DNA from: Lycorma delicatula
Taxonomy: Eukaryota; Arthropoda; Insecta; Hemiptera; Fulgoridae
Assembly: GCF_047948215.1 (NCBI RefSeq)
Contig: NC_134457.1
Span: forward strand, 15,412,626 to 15,476,625
DNA length: 64,000 nucleotides
Direction of reading: 5' to 3'
Position 1 is the stretch's first letter. The number at the start of each line of letters is the position of its first letter. The translations under genes were made by a program, and so were the position numbers. The notes under the pieces were generated by a model. It was not told where the DNA came from and did not search any database. It was given only the letters and a program-made list of their open reading frames with translations. Below are positions 10,036 through 19,458 of this stretch, piece by piece.

Positions 10036-10683
10036 ATGAACATTATTCAGTGGAATGTTAGAGGTATTCGGTCCCGCATTGAAGATATTAGAGTACTGGC
10101 GCACACACATGATCCACTAATCATGTGTTTCCAGGAAACTCACCTCCTACAACATGACCGAATTACATTTAGAGGATACTTCTGCGAGAGATACGACTGC
10201 CTAGTAGACAGTAGGGAGAGTGGTGGAGTAGCGATTTTCATGAAGAATGGGGTGTCAGCTACAAGAATTCAACTAACCACTGTCATTCCTGCTATTGCAG
10301 TAAAGGTCACTATTCCCTTCAAATTGCATATCTGCAATCTGTATCTCTCACCGAACACTGTGTTCAGTGCTTTAGATGTCTCAAATCTCCTTACACAAAT
10401 ACCATCTCCATCGTTAATAGTAGGAGACTTCAATGCCCATCATATTTCCTGGGGCTCAACCTTCTGCTCCACTCGAGGAAATATGATAAACAGATTGAGA
10501 CAAGATTTTGACCTTTGCCTACTGAATAATGGATCACACACATTTATGTCCTTATCAACTGGTGCTGTATCTAACCTTGATCTTTCCATATGCTCACCGA
10601 ATGTACTCCCTCATTTTAATTGGTCGATTTGTGATGACTATCACGGCAGTGATCATAGACCAATTATTGTATTGACAAAATGA
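10036..10683 (+). pseudogene. Retrotransposon ORF2, AP-endonuclease part only
   Basis: The frame starts MNIIQWNVRGI and shows APE-type endonuclease motifs: the Asn of WNVRG, the Glu of QETHL, GDFNAHH and the terminal SDHRPI. Such domains nick target DNA to prime reverse transcription. The frame then runs into element B sequence and ends at a TGA formed at the junction, so reverse transcriptase is absent and the copy cannot retrotranspose alone. Confidence 0.88.
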
Positions 10684-11117
10684 TGCGGCGTAATACCTAC
10701 TATTCGCCAGTGCAACGCAGTTAATGCTAGCACCTCAAATCTGCAAATCTCTTCATGACAATATGCATTCATCGTATATTCAACTAATTTATGGATCCGT
10801 ATAGGATCAACTTCAAAAAATTTAGACACAATCAACAAACAACTACATGCTAATAATTGCAAATGATCATCTCTAGTATTTTGCTTAAATCTCACACGGT
10901 CGAAATTAGCCAAAGCGCAATAAAATACCGAATACTGTTGTCTTTCGCGAATACACACTTGTAGCAACCACCGTGCCATTACTTTTCGCTTTTCATCAAA
11001 TATCATCATATCGGGTAAGATTTTATATCCTAATTGAAATGTCGTCAATAACGACGTTAAAACACATCTAATGCTATTTAAATCGTCGTTATCCACTATC
11101 GGTAGGGATTGTTCCAT
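10653..11117 (-). pseudogene. Cyclin N-terminal fragment (element B copy 1)
   Basis: The ATG sits directly after the acceptor TTTTTTTTCAG. The protein matches residues 1-148 of the intact cyclin at 46,388-48,157, with Q4TLP replaced by SLP and a few silent changes. It includes the cyclin-box residues RWLLQVC, FDRVRF, LLIVSKFFE and TPHHFV, then breaks at 10,674 and picks up six unrelated residues from the retrotransposon junction. The second half of the cyclin fold is missing, so function is unlikely. Confidence 0.85.
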
Positions 11118-11185
11118 CTGAAAAAAAAGGTTATTATATATAATATTACTATTACTAATACAAAATACAATTACGAATACTATTT

Positions 11186-11566
11186 TTAGTAATAAATAAT
11201 CCCACTCCATCCGTTGAGATGAAGTGGGTGATATATCTGCGAAAACGGAATAGGATTATCTGCAATAACTCTAACAGCATGAATCATTTCATCTATATCC
11301 ATATCCCATTCTTCTATATCGGATTCGTCTGAATCTATAACCATTTCTATTTCATATTCTGGGAAATATTCTTCTAAAGCATCAACTAAACTATCCATTT
11401 TTGTACTATCATCCGGAGTTATTTGCCACGTAGTTTGGCACTGAGATGGAATACCGGCGCATTCAACACAAACTTCATCATCATCATCATCATCATCATC
11501 AACATCATCATCAAATGTAAACATATTTGATACTGTAAAATCATATTTTTTTTTCGGTATACACAT
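11186..11566 (-). CDS. Small acidic protein of element B, copy 1
   Basis: A 126-aa frame with ATG 14 nt after the acceptor CTTTTTTAG. It has an Asp run of about 12 residues followed by EVCVECAG with a CxxC pair, and a second acidic patch (DSDESDIEEWDMDIDE). There is no recognised family. Acidic-Cys architecture near a cyclin recalls small DNA-virus cell-cycle proteins, but a proper LxCxE motif is absent. It lies directly upstream of the cyclin gene. Confidence 0.6.
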   Translation of the reverse strand: MCIPKKKYDFTVSNMFTFDDDVDDDDDDDDEVCVECAGIPSQCQTTWQITPDDSTKMDSLVDALEEYFPEYEIEMVIDSDESDIEEWDMDIDEMIHAVRVIADNPIPFSQIYHPLHLNGWSGIIYY

Positions 11567-11982
11567 TTTCGATTTTAATCTAAAAAAGAAATAACGATAG
11601 TATATTACTATTTCATAATATACAACAGTAAAATAAAAACGATTAACTAATACTAATTATTCTATGGAATAGTAGTCGGTTGCGCGCTTACCTTTGTAAT
11701 ATACCGATGAAACAAAATAGCACGTCGTAAGGTCTAAACAAGATGTCACACTACCGTAAAGACTATTGATTTTAATTTAATCTGAAAAATAAAAAAACCA
11801 ATATATTAATTTTAATCTGTAAAAGTAACAAATGTTGTGTTGAATTGCATTTAGAATTATTACACTAGTGAAAATTTGTTTATAATTATTTTTATTAAAG
11901 AAATAACGGTACTATTTTCATAAAAAACAAAAAAAATATTAACTAATGTCAAATATTGAAAATTGCAACTGATATAAAATTA

Positions 11983-12027
<45 letters not shown>

Positions 12028-12541
12028 TAAAACAACAAATAATAACTAATACTATTTTTCATAATGATGTAAAGGTTTATATTTATAAAAAAAGAATATA
12101 ATGTAAAAATTTACTTATAACTTTAAAGAAATAACGTTACTATTTCATAAAAACAAAAACATATTAACCAATTATTCTATGTAATAGTAGTCGATTGATC
12201 ACTTACCTTTGTAAGAAGTCGATGGAAGATTAGCACGCTGTAAAGAGATATACTAGATGTCACACTACCGTAAAGACTTTAAATTTAATATGAAAAATTA
12301 AAAAAACGAATATATTAATTTAATCTCTAAAGGTAACAAATTTTGCATATGAAATTATTATATATTTGATATAACATTACCTGTTTTATACGTTTTAATG
12401 CTTCACCTTCTCCGAATCGATAAATAGATTCCTCGAATCGTATTAAACCGATTGATAATGATTTTAAGAAGATGATGTGATAACATAGAGGTCAGCGCGT
12501 AGGCATTTTCATGCCTTTTGCAGCAGCTTTGTTATCAATCA
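11567..12541 (-). other. Noncoding leader exons and AT microsatellite
   Basis: On the minus strand two related exons (about 11,689-11,780 and 12,206-12,290; both contain TCTTTACGGTAGTGTGACATCT) end in donors CAAAG|GTAAGC and CAAAG|GTAAGT. They look like duplicated leader exons. An (AT)20 microsatellite lies at 11,985-12,024. No coding frame is supported. Confidence 0.5.
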
Positions 12542-13424
12542 TCATTCCCAATCGCTTTCTTCATCCTCCTCTCCAGCGGGGATGAGATTATTACCACCTC
12601 GCAACCCATCGAAATTTATCGCTAGGAATGGAGAGTTGAGCATCGCCTCTATGATCCGATCATAGTTCCCCGCATCTAGATAGGGAAGGATAGATTCCTC
12701 AGCTTCATTATCATAAGCAGCAAGCCGTACCACGCGCTCTACTGTTATCGGTTCACCACATCCGTTATTTTCACACGGACGGAGCACAAACGGTGACCGT
12801 ATATCTTCATCGATCACAAAGACCGTGTGGAAACACTCATCCTCTATTCGAAGATTTCTGGTCGAGCGTCTTGAGCTTGCGCGCTCGATGAGAGACTGCA
12901 AGGTGGTATTCTCGTTGTTGCACAGATTCTTCTCAATGTACGAACCATTCGACATCATGAAGAAAGCGCGCACGAGATTTGTACGGACAGGACATTTGCA
13001 TAAAATTACACAGTGTTCGCCAACCGCAGCAGTAGCGATTGGTTGATGGAAGTTTAGGATTGGAAGTTTAGGATGGAGGTGAAGGTGGGCGTAAAAGCGG
13101 TAATGCGGCAGCTCCTTCAAGCGAGCTGCTAGAGGAGGCTACCTCAGCACGGAGGCGAGGTGCAATCCTAGCCACCGCTCGCTCGATGTTTGGAGCGAGG
13201 TTTCCGGCTGCACCCTGTGCTTTCTCCTCCACTCTATCAATGTGTGTGGAGGACTGTGGTTTGTTTAGATTAACTTTCACATCGGCAGATGCGGAAATTG
13301 TAATCTCAATGGAATTATCCACGAGATTACTTTTAGCTAAGCGGACTGTGGGAAGTTTATCATCATCATCATCAAAATTTATCACCAACAATCGGTCTCC
13401 TTTTTTTATTGAGATTACGGCCAT
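12542..13424 (-). pseudogene. Broken copy of the element B 289-aa protein
   Basis: Two overlapping frames (13,424-13,068 and 13,120-12,542) correspond to the single 289-aa frame of copy 2. The break is a short direct duplication of GGAAGTTTAGGAT near 13,060 that shifts the frame. The N-terminal part starts directly after TTTTTCAG at MAVISIKKG. See the copy at 49,606 for the description. Confidence 0.8.
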
Positions 13425-14335
13425 CTGAAAAACACACAGCTCATTTTAGATTTTATGATGTGTACTACATCAATACCTCATCTAAAAAAAAAGCTAAGCA
13501 GACGGTTTTCGATCTCGCATATTTAATATGACTTAAGATTAAAAAGTTAAAGGATATTATGAATTATTTCAATACTATTTAATTTATAAAAAAACAATCT
13601 AATCATTTATAAAATTAATTATTAATTCTTTTCATTTAAAAAATCATAAGATATTATTTTTAACTAAAAATCTCAAATATTATTATTTTTTTTAAATTCA
13701 AATTATTTAAATCTAATTATCATCATTTAATAAGAAAGTATTTTTTTTTGTTATGAAAATAATTATTTTATTTAAATATAAAAAATTAAAGGATATTATT
13801 AAAAATCTTCTAATTATTATGAATTAAAATCTATATTATTTAATTTATAAATATTAAAATCTATTTATCATTATTATTAAATCTTTACATATTATTTTTA
13901 ACTTAAAATCGTGAAATCAAATTAATATGATATATTATTTTATTCTTAAAAATCTATTCATTTATAAGAAATATTTATTAGTTCTTTACATTTTAAAAAA
14001 TCATAAAACTATTATTTTCAACTTAAAATCTAATTATTGATAATATTTAAAAATTCAAATTATTAGGAAAAGTATTTTTTTATGCAAATAATTATTTTAA
14101 ATCTAATTACCACCATTTAATAAAAACGTATTTTTTGTTATGTAAAATAACTATTTTATAAAAATATTATTTAAATCTAATTATCGCCATTATTTAAAAA
14201 TTATAATTTTTATAAAAGTTTTCTCACCTTGATAATATTTTATTAACGTCGTCGTCGTAGTACAGCGAGTTAGTACACTGATAAGACACTATAACTCTAT
14301 GAAGAAATCTGTCTGCTTTTATATAAAACTGGCGT
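13425..14335 (-). promoter_or_regulatory. Element B promoter, leader exon and leader intron
   Basis: On the minus strand TATATAAAAG lies at 14,316-14,325, with a TCAGTG initiator-like site at 14,276-14,281. A short exon ends at donor CAAG|GTGAGA near 14,227, and the AT-rich intron reaches the acceptor at 13,428-13,430 just before the ATG. The intron has no other feature. Confidence 0.55.
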
Positions 14336-14339
14336 ACTT

Positions 14340-14663
14340 AAAAACAGATAAACAGGAAACCGCACACAAAAATAAAATTATTGTTATTTTATATTTCGCA
14401 AAAGATAAGAAATATGATTAAAACATATTGTTTTTAAATTACTGATATTATTATTATAATTTAATAATAATAATTTTTTCTATTGGTAAACAGGAAATCC
14501 GTGCGAATTACATAAATTATTATTGTTATCAGACGAACTAAAAACCACACAATTATTATTTTACAGATAATTAAACTGTTTTTTTCTCTCTTGGTAAACA
14601 GGAAAACCGCGCTCGACGCGAAAATACATTTACTACGAAAGATAGGAGATATTGTTTTAAAAA

Positions 14664-14706
<43 letters not shown>

Positions 14707-15095
14707 ATTTAATAGTAATATGTAAACAGGAAAACCGCGCGAAAAGGGGAATTACAGAAATTATTATTATTATTATCAAGTGACGCAGTGGACTTGATAA
14801 CATATATTATAAAACAATTATTATTAAAGATAAGAGATATTGTTTTAAAATTGGTAAACAGGAAAACCGCGCGAAAAGGGGAATTACAGAAATTATTATT
14901 ATCAACTGTCGCGGTGGACTTGATAACATATATTATAAAACAATTATTATTAAAGATAAGAGATATTGTTTTTAAAAATATGGTAAACAGGAAAACCGCG
15001 CGAAAAGGGGAATTACAGAAATTATTATTGTTATCATCTGTCGCGGTGGTCTTGATAACACTATTACTATTAGTATTACTATTACTATTATTATG
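14340..15095. repeat. Subterminal tandem repeat of element B, copy 1
   Basis: Units of about 115-125 bp contain GTAAACAGGAAAACCGCGCG, AAAAGGGGAATTACAG and (ATT)n. Three good units lie at about 14,723-15,060 and diverged ones extend to 14,340. Long frames across this block on both strands are by-products of the period and are not called as genes. Confidence 0.85.
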
Positions 15096-15276
15096 TTGAG
15101 GTGTTGCCAAATCTATTGCGGTGTTGCCAAATCTATGCGATGTAGTCAAATCTATTGCGACGTTGCCAAATTTATTGCGGCGTTGCCAAATCTCACCTTA
15201 GGTTAGGTTTGGCAACGCCGACTTAGGTTAGGTTTGACCTTTGACCTTGTCCCAGAACCGGCATTTCTATACTACT
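15096..15276. repeat. Terminus of element B with hairpin and DR1 site
   Basis: About five ~20-bp units of GTTGCCAAATCTATTGCG are followed by a perfect 12-bp inverted repeat GGCGTTGCCAAA/TTTGGCAACGCC, then TGACCTTTGACCT (15,235-15,247, a perfect DR1 nuclear-receptor site on the other strand) and the end CCAGAACCGGCATTTCTATACTACT split here as CCAGAACCGGC and ATTTCTATACTACT. Read outward-in it starts AGTAGTATAGAAAT, like the other element ends in the window. Confidence 0.7.
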
Positions 15277-15352
15277 TCCGATCAGATGACTTTCCACACA
15301 GTACCTGACAAAGGTCCCACAACGCGATCACTCAACAGTTGTGGATATCCCA

Positions 15353-15574
15353 ATGTGGGTTGGAAATGTAAAGAGAGCTGTTGTCTTTAAAGACACAAGC
15401 ACGAAACTCATGATACCGTCTATCGATCAGGGTGTAACGCAATATTACCGCGAATTGTGCAATACCAATCGTCGTCCGACAAGAATGAATGTTTCGTTAA
15501 TCGATGTTATACGTTTTCTACGCAGAACTAAAAAACAGGCAGTGTTCTTTAGATCGGTGGAACTAGGATGGTGA
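15353..15574 (+). CDS. Hypothetical Polinton protein fragment
   Basis: About 73 residues from the first in-frame ATG (MWVGNVKRAVVF), with frame open further upstream. It contains DQGVTQYYRELC and NVSLIDVIRFLRRTKKQAVF, which looks like real folded sequence rather than random frame. I know of no function. It ends 34 nt before the next ATG. Confidence 0.4.
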   Translation: MWVGNVKRAVVFKDTSTKLMIPSIDQGVTQYYRELCNTNRRPTRMNVSLIDVIRFLRRTKKQAVFFRSVELGW

Positions 15575-15608
15575 TGTGTCGACTGGTTTCCGATCATTCG
15601 TAACCACG

Positions 15609-15875
15609 ATGTCGAACAAGAACGAGGTCGATATGTCATCGTCGTCGACGTCTGCGAAGTTGGTAATGGAAATCGATAGAATACGAGATTCCATTAAACG
15701 AAAACATCGCGCTATCACGCAAGGTATAACGGAATCGGAACAGGCTGTGGAAAAGCAATTTAAGCCTATTGTCGAACCACTCCGAGAACTTAATCAATCG
15801 TTTAAACAAAAGTACGATGTTAAAAAAGAACAAGAAGAGAATGCAAAGGGAGTGGGTGAAAAGGAGGAGGTGTAA
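15609..15875 (+). CDS. Small helical Polinton protein
   Basis: An 88-aa protein, largely helical and charged, with the core EIDRIRDSIKRKHRAI and later FKPIVEPLRELNQSF. I recall this type of small protein upstream of Polinton structural genes in insects, but its role is unknown to me. It ends with a Lys/Glu-rich tail. No homologue remains in Polinton A. Confidence 0.5.
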   Translation: MSNKNEVDMSSSSTSAKLVMEIDRIRDSIKRKHRAITQGITESEQAVEKQFKPIVEPLRELNQSFKQKYDVKKEQEENAKGVGEKEEV

Positions 15876-16029
15876 GAGACACCGACGGTTATGAGAAGAC
15901 TCTTTAATACACCGACGTCGGAAAAACAGTTTTAATTTTATCTAAAAACCTAAAATTATTTTTATTTATTTATTTATTTATCTATTTATTTATTTTCCGG
16001 GCGATGATAACGTTCAACCGTTTTTCGCC

Positions 16030-16071
<42 letters not shown>
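15876..16071 (+). other. Hairpin followed by a 39-nt A tract
   Basis: After a (TTTA)n stretch, GGGCGA (15,999-16,004) pairs with TCGCCC (16,025-16,030), and two bases later an uninterrupted run of 39 A begins (16,033-16,071). It could be the 3' end of a retrocopied transcript or a slippage-prone junction. It truncates the BIR-like gene on the other strand. Confidence 0.45.
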
Positions 16072-16073
<2 letters not shown>

Positions 16074-16485
16074 ACTAAAAGTACTCATCATCAGGTCAAT
16101 ACAAACTATGCTATCTTTAAAAAATAAACAACAATTGAATAATTCTTCAGCAACACTACAAGTTTCATCATATGTTTTATGTGCAATTCCGCAATGAAAT
16201 AAATTAGTTTCAGAGGTTATAGTCCAATTACATTCCTTACATGAAACGAATCCATCATTATCGAAGCGATTTAATCCACATTCTTTAATAATTCTGAATG
16301 GGAGTGTGTTTATCCTTTTGCTGAGCGCCGCAAACGGGACAAACATCTCCTAGATTTATTTTTCTGATTCCACTTTTGACAGCATATAGTCTTATATCAA
16401 ATTCAATTTCTTCTAGTTCTTTTTTAAATATGTTCAGCCTCTCACAGTAGCTCTTAAGAATCTCTTTTTGCAACTGCGACATCAA
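16072..16485 (-). pseudogene. BIR-like zinc-finger gene, frameshifted
   Basis: The first frame (from 16,485) is helical and ends shortly after a CPVC pair. The second frame (from 16,346) holds CKEC...H...C with the exact spacing C-x2-C-x16-H-x6-C preceded by DGFVSC, which is the baculoviral IAP repeat spacing also seen in the BIR gene at 41,202. The overlap of the frames at 16,285-16,346 implies a frameshift, and the 3' end runs into the A tract. BIR domains bind caspases or their activators; here the gene looks dead. Confidence 0.5.
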
Positions 16486-16803
16486 TCTTAAACAGAAACA
16501 AAAAAATATTAGAAACAGAAAATATTAGGAACAAAAAATTAAAAAATTCCTTTCAATAAATTATTAACATACCTTTTTCACGAATGAATAATTATATTCT
16601 TCTTCTATGACTGTTGATTACTTCTTCTACAACAACTGATTCATTTGGTTGCAAAAAGGAAATATAATATACTATAACGTTAAAGACATTTATTAAATAC
16701 TAAAATTAAAGTGTTACTTAAACTAACATAAGAATTAAAAACACTTATTTAATACTAAAAACAAAACTAGCATGTAATAGCTTCAGTCATTTCAATTTTT
16801 TAT
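16486..16803 (-). other. Spacer with exon-like remnant
   Basis: On the minus strand near 16,655 a piece reading ESVVVEEVINS after CCTTTTTGCA resembles the start of the next exon (ESAIIEEGEY). This suggests repeated duplication of the same RING-type exon. No complete gene is present. Confidence 0.35.
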
Positions 16804-17157
16804 TTAAACTATTTTTCCACCTTTTGTTTCAATTACTAATTGTATTGGGCTTCTACAGAAAGGACATTTTTTTTCATCGACTATAGGTTTACTTTCGAGA
16901 CGATCATTACATAATTTGCAGACGGAATGACCACACAAAACAAAAGTTACTTTTATTAAATTACTAAAGCAAATTTGACAAATATATTTTTCTTTTATCT
17001 AATCTTCTGATAAAGAATTTATTTCAATATCCCCCTCCTGGGTTTCGTCAAATTCATTTTCTTCATGTTTCACAATACATAATAATATATTAGATATATT
17101 ATTGGAAAATGGATAAATAATATATTCTCCTTCTTCTATAATCGCTGATTCATTCGA
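16804..17157 (-). pseudogene. RING-finger protein with an in-frame stop
   Basis: The exon opens after acceptor TTTTTGCAG at 17,158 and reads SNESAIIEEGEY. A TAG at 16,998-17,000 separates an acidic part from a C3HC4 RING: CQIC, CGHSVCKLC and CPFC in correct order and spacing. RING domains recruit E2 enzymes for ubiquitin transfer. There is no ATG in this exon, so the start is in an upstream exon. The stop is the only visible lesion. Confidence 0.65.
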
Positions 17158-17245
17158 CTGCAAAAAGGAAAATATAATAAATCAATTTAAATTAAGCTTA
17201 GAAACATTTATTCAATGCTATAATTAAGATATTACATAAATTACA

Positions 17246-17641
17246 TTAGAAACATTTATTCAATGCTACAATTAAGGTATTACATATATTACATTCGATA
17301 GGTACTTCTTTAAAATATAATAACTTACATCTAAAACATAATGGATGTGCACATGGAATGGTAATAAATTTAATTACATTTATTTTACAAAATTGACATG
17401 TTATTGCTTCTCGATCGTTTAAAGCAATTGTTTCACATAGTCTAAAAGGAAAACTATTTTTATCAGGTTTCCTTTGCGATTTAGCAAAACCTTTATTTAA
17501 AAATTTATGTAGAACAGTACCATTTTTTATTTTGTGCATAAATCCTCCACCTTTTATTAATAAAGAATTTTTTGTTGAACAAATCATTACTCCACACTTG
17601 ATTACCTCTTTCATTGGTATATTTTCAATATTTATTTTCAT
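17246..17641 (-). CDS. Small RING-type zinc-finger protein
   Basis: 131 aa from the first ATG. The same frame is open upstream to the acceptor TTTCAATTTCAG at about 17,714, so an in-frame leader exon is possible. The C-terminal RING has CQFC, CAHPLCFRC and CNIC. A basic Gly/Lys-rich segment precedes it (GGGFMHKI, NKGFAKSQRK). The EEGEY motif upstream of the Met is shared with the neighbouring RING pseudogene, so the two are tandem paralogues. Probably a ubiquitin ligase-like accessory protein; the target is unknown. Confidence 0.65.
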   Translation of the reverse strand: MKINIENIPMKEVIKCGVMICSTKNSLLIKGGGFMHKIKNGTVLHKFLNKGFAKSQRKPDKNSFPFRLCETIALNDREAITCQFCKINVIKFITIPCAHPLCFRCKLLYFKEVPIECNICNTLIVALNKCF

Positions 17642-17705
17642 TTTATATTCTCCTTCTTCTTTTGTATTTAGACAACGCCTAATACCGAAATAAGCCTCTT
17701 GTTCA

Positions 17706-18098
17706 TTATGAAACTGAAATTGAAAAAAGACCTATTAGTTTCTCTGTAAAACTAAAAATATATTTGTTTTTATCAAATAAAAAAATAATATTTGCCTTTT
17801 TAAATTTAACACGGTTTTCGAGGATGAATGATGTTGTTACTACTGTGCTTTCTTCACTTTCATTATTTTCAACATCAGCAGTAGCCTCTGCTATGAGGTT
17901 ATCGTTGCCGTCATCTAATAAAGGATGATGTTGGTCGTCGACTTCCCCATACACCAACCTTTGCGGTATTAATAACTGCTGCCGCTGATTAGGAGTTCTC
18001 TCTAATTCATTATCATCATCATCATCATCTTCTCGTAAAACATCATAAACAACCTGTTCTAATTGCGCATCATTTACTGGAAACATTTCTTCAGACAT
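17706..18098 (-). CDS. Acidic hypothetical protein of element D
   Basis: The ATG follows directly the acceptor TTTGTAG. Residues 1-95 are acidic and disordered (LREDDDDDDNELE, ADVENNESEESTVV). The hydrophobic C-terminal ~35 residues may be read-through into an intron, because the next gene's acceptor lies within them. No family is recognised. Position in the element matches the 289-aa gene of element B. Confidence 0.45.
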   Translation of the reverse strand: MSEEMFPVNDAQLEQVVYDVLREDDDDDDNELERTPNQRQQLLIPQRLVYGEVDDQHHPLLDDGNDNLIAEATADVENNESEESTVVTTSFILENRVKFKKANIIFLFDKNKYIFSFTEKLIGLFSISVS

Positions 18099-18975
18099 CT
18101 ACAAAGAAATATTTTCATTGTACTCTAACAAAAATAATGAAAAATATGTAATAATATATAACTTATAAGAAAAATAATAAAAAATATGTAATAATATATT
18201 ACTTCTAAGAAAAAACTTACTGTTTTATAAAGGTGACAAAAATATTGATATAATCCAATACAAAAAGCCAGTTTTCCAATCTTAGCTGCAATATGTTTTG
18301 AATTAATACTTTTATTTAATCTGCAAAGAAAACAGTTGCATTACTATTTATTTTAATTTTGTGAACTAGATGTACAAGAATTGATTTTAAATACATAAAC
18401 TGGAACAGAATTATTTTACATTTAAATATTGGCTGGAAAAATAATTATTAAATAAATATGAAATAGAATTATATTTAAGCGAATAATTTTACATTTAAAT
18501 ATTATTTCACTTACCTCTTTAAATAAAGATGATAAAGATGATAATATAATAGTAACAGCAAAACGTAACAGTAACAAGAGTATTAATTTTATTTAATCTG
18601 CAAAGAAAACAGTTGCATTACTATTTATTTTAATTTTATGAACTAGATGTACAAGAATTGATTTTAAATACATAAACTGGAACAGAATTATTTTGCATTT
18701 TAATTTTGTGAACTAGATGTACAAGAATTTATTTTAAATACATAAACTGGAACAGAATTATTTTACATTTAAATATTGGCTGGAAAAATAATTATTAAAT
18801 AAATATGAAATAGAATTATATTTAAGCGAATAATTTTACATTTAAATATTATTTCACATACCTCTTTAAATGAAGATGATAAAGATGATAATATAATAGT
18901 ATCAGCAAAACGTAACAGTAACAGCAAAACGTAGTATGAATCCATTAAATTTTTGGCGGGTATTTATATGTATCG
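18099..18975 (-). promoter_or_regulatory. Element D promoter and duplicated leader exons
   Basis: A direct repeat of about 285 bp (around 18,316-18,575 and 18,597-18,915) contains a leader exon ending AAAGAG|GTAAGT in one copy and AAAGAG|GTATGT in the other. Another donor (ACA|GTAAGT) lies near 18,217. The TATA box TATAAATA is at about 18,961-18,968 on the minus strand. Confidence 0.55.
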
Positions 18976-19130
18976 GCTATCATTATCATTGAGATAACTT
19001 TGAAAATAACAATGCTATCACCAATTGACGCAAATGCATTATCGGTTGACTTTCAAACTAGTAAACAAGGTTAATGCAAAGTCAGCAAGCACGTGTACAT
19101 TTTTTTATGCCGAAGTAAGCACATTTTTTT

Positions 19131-19313
19131 TTTTTTTTTTTGATGACGTCAGAGGGGGGATTTTTTTTTTGATGACGTCAGAGGGGGGATTTTTTTTTTG
19201 ATGACGTCATTGATTTTTTTTGATGACGTCATTGATGTTTTTTTGATGACGTCAGAGGGGGGTGATGACGTCATTGATGACGCTTGTCCCAGAACCGGCA
19301 TTTTTACACTACT
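19131..19313. repeat. Element D terminus with six CRE sites
   Basis: TGACGTCA, the palindromic cAMP-response/ATF site, occurs at 19,144, 19,173, 19,202, 19,224, 19,247 and 19,266. The sites are separated by T runs and G runs. The end reads CCAGAACCGGCATTTTTACACTACT, written here as CCAGAACCGGC plus ATTTTTACACTACT, and matches the ends of elements B and C. Confidence 0.85.
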
Positions 19314-19458
19314 AATGACGAAGGAAAGCGGTTTTAAAAAGATTACTAGACCAGTTGCTCAGGTCCGCCCTCAGCAGTTAGGTGAATAATGGTTGATTGG
19401 AGTTTAATTTCTAAATGATCACTTTTAATAATTTATTTATAATTCCTTTTTGCAGGAG

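Larger units (their letters stand above)
8218..10680 (+). mobile_element. Non-LTR retrotransposon, 3' truncated
   Basis: The 5' end begins abruptly after the satellite with a GC-rich structured leader, then a C/A-rich leader, a gag-like ORF1 and the start of ORF2. ORF2 stops after the endonuclease domain, so reverse transcriptase and 3' UTR are missing. Non-LTR elements usually lose their 5' end, so loss of the 3' end points to later rearrangement. The right junction shares about 16 nt (GACAAAATGATGCGGC) with the flank at 47,714, because element B copy 1 starts there. It is probably of the Jockey/I group from ORF layout; the clade is not certain. Confidence 0.85.
10674..15276. mobile_element. 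PolB element B, copy 1 (right part)
   Basis: Bases 10,674-15,190 are nearly identical to 47,714-52,117, so they are one segmental duplication. Copy 1 keeps the right terminus ending ..CATTTCTATACTACT at 15,276, which copy 2 lacks. All genes read leftwards from a promoter near the terminus. Copy 2 has a shorter 13.9-kb-equivalent intron and a longer AT microsatellite. Copy 1 has lost everything beyond the cyclin N-terminus. Confidence 0.85.
15277..15998 (+). mobile_element. Polinton fragment flanking element B copy 1
   Basis: Two small plus-strand genes lie here, unlike the leftward genes of element B. In Polinton A the equivalent place, between the 43,867-44,731 gene and the small gene at 52,120, is occupied by B copy 2. 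This suggests that both B copies sit at a similar place in a Polinton. Confidence 0.45.
16072..19313. mobile_element. PolB-type element D (terminus and zinc-finger gene cluster)
   Basis: Leftward genes with splice acceptors at or near their starts, a promoter at about 18,965 and a right terminus ending ATTTTTACACTACT at 19,313. The layout is the same as in elements B and C. It contains a BIR-like gene, two RING genes and an acidic gene. PolB is not present, and the left end is cut at the A tract. Confidence 0.6.

Noticed and set aside
11450..11500. LxCxE retinoblastoma-binding motif in the acidic protein next to the cyclin
   Set aside because: The sequence is DEVCVECAG, which gives E-x-C-x-E; the required hydrophobic first residue is missing in both copies.
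14788..15099. Open frames of about 100 codons on both strands in the subterminal repeats (also at 51,692-52,056)
   Set aside because: They come from a tandem repeat with a length near a multiple of three, have no plausible protein composition and exist on both strands at once.
19198..19389. Open frame across the CRE array and element D end
   Set aside because: It is a chance frame over T-rich repeats fused to the last codons of the inverted 299-aa gene copy.
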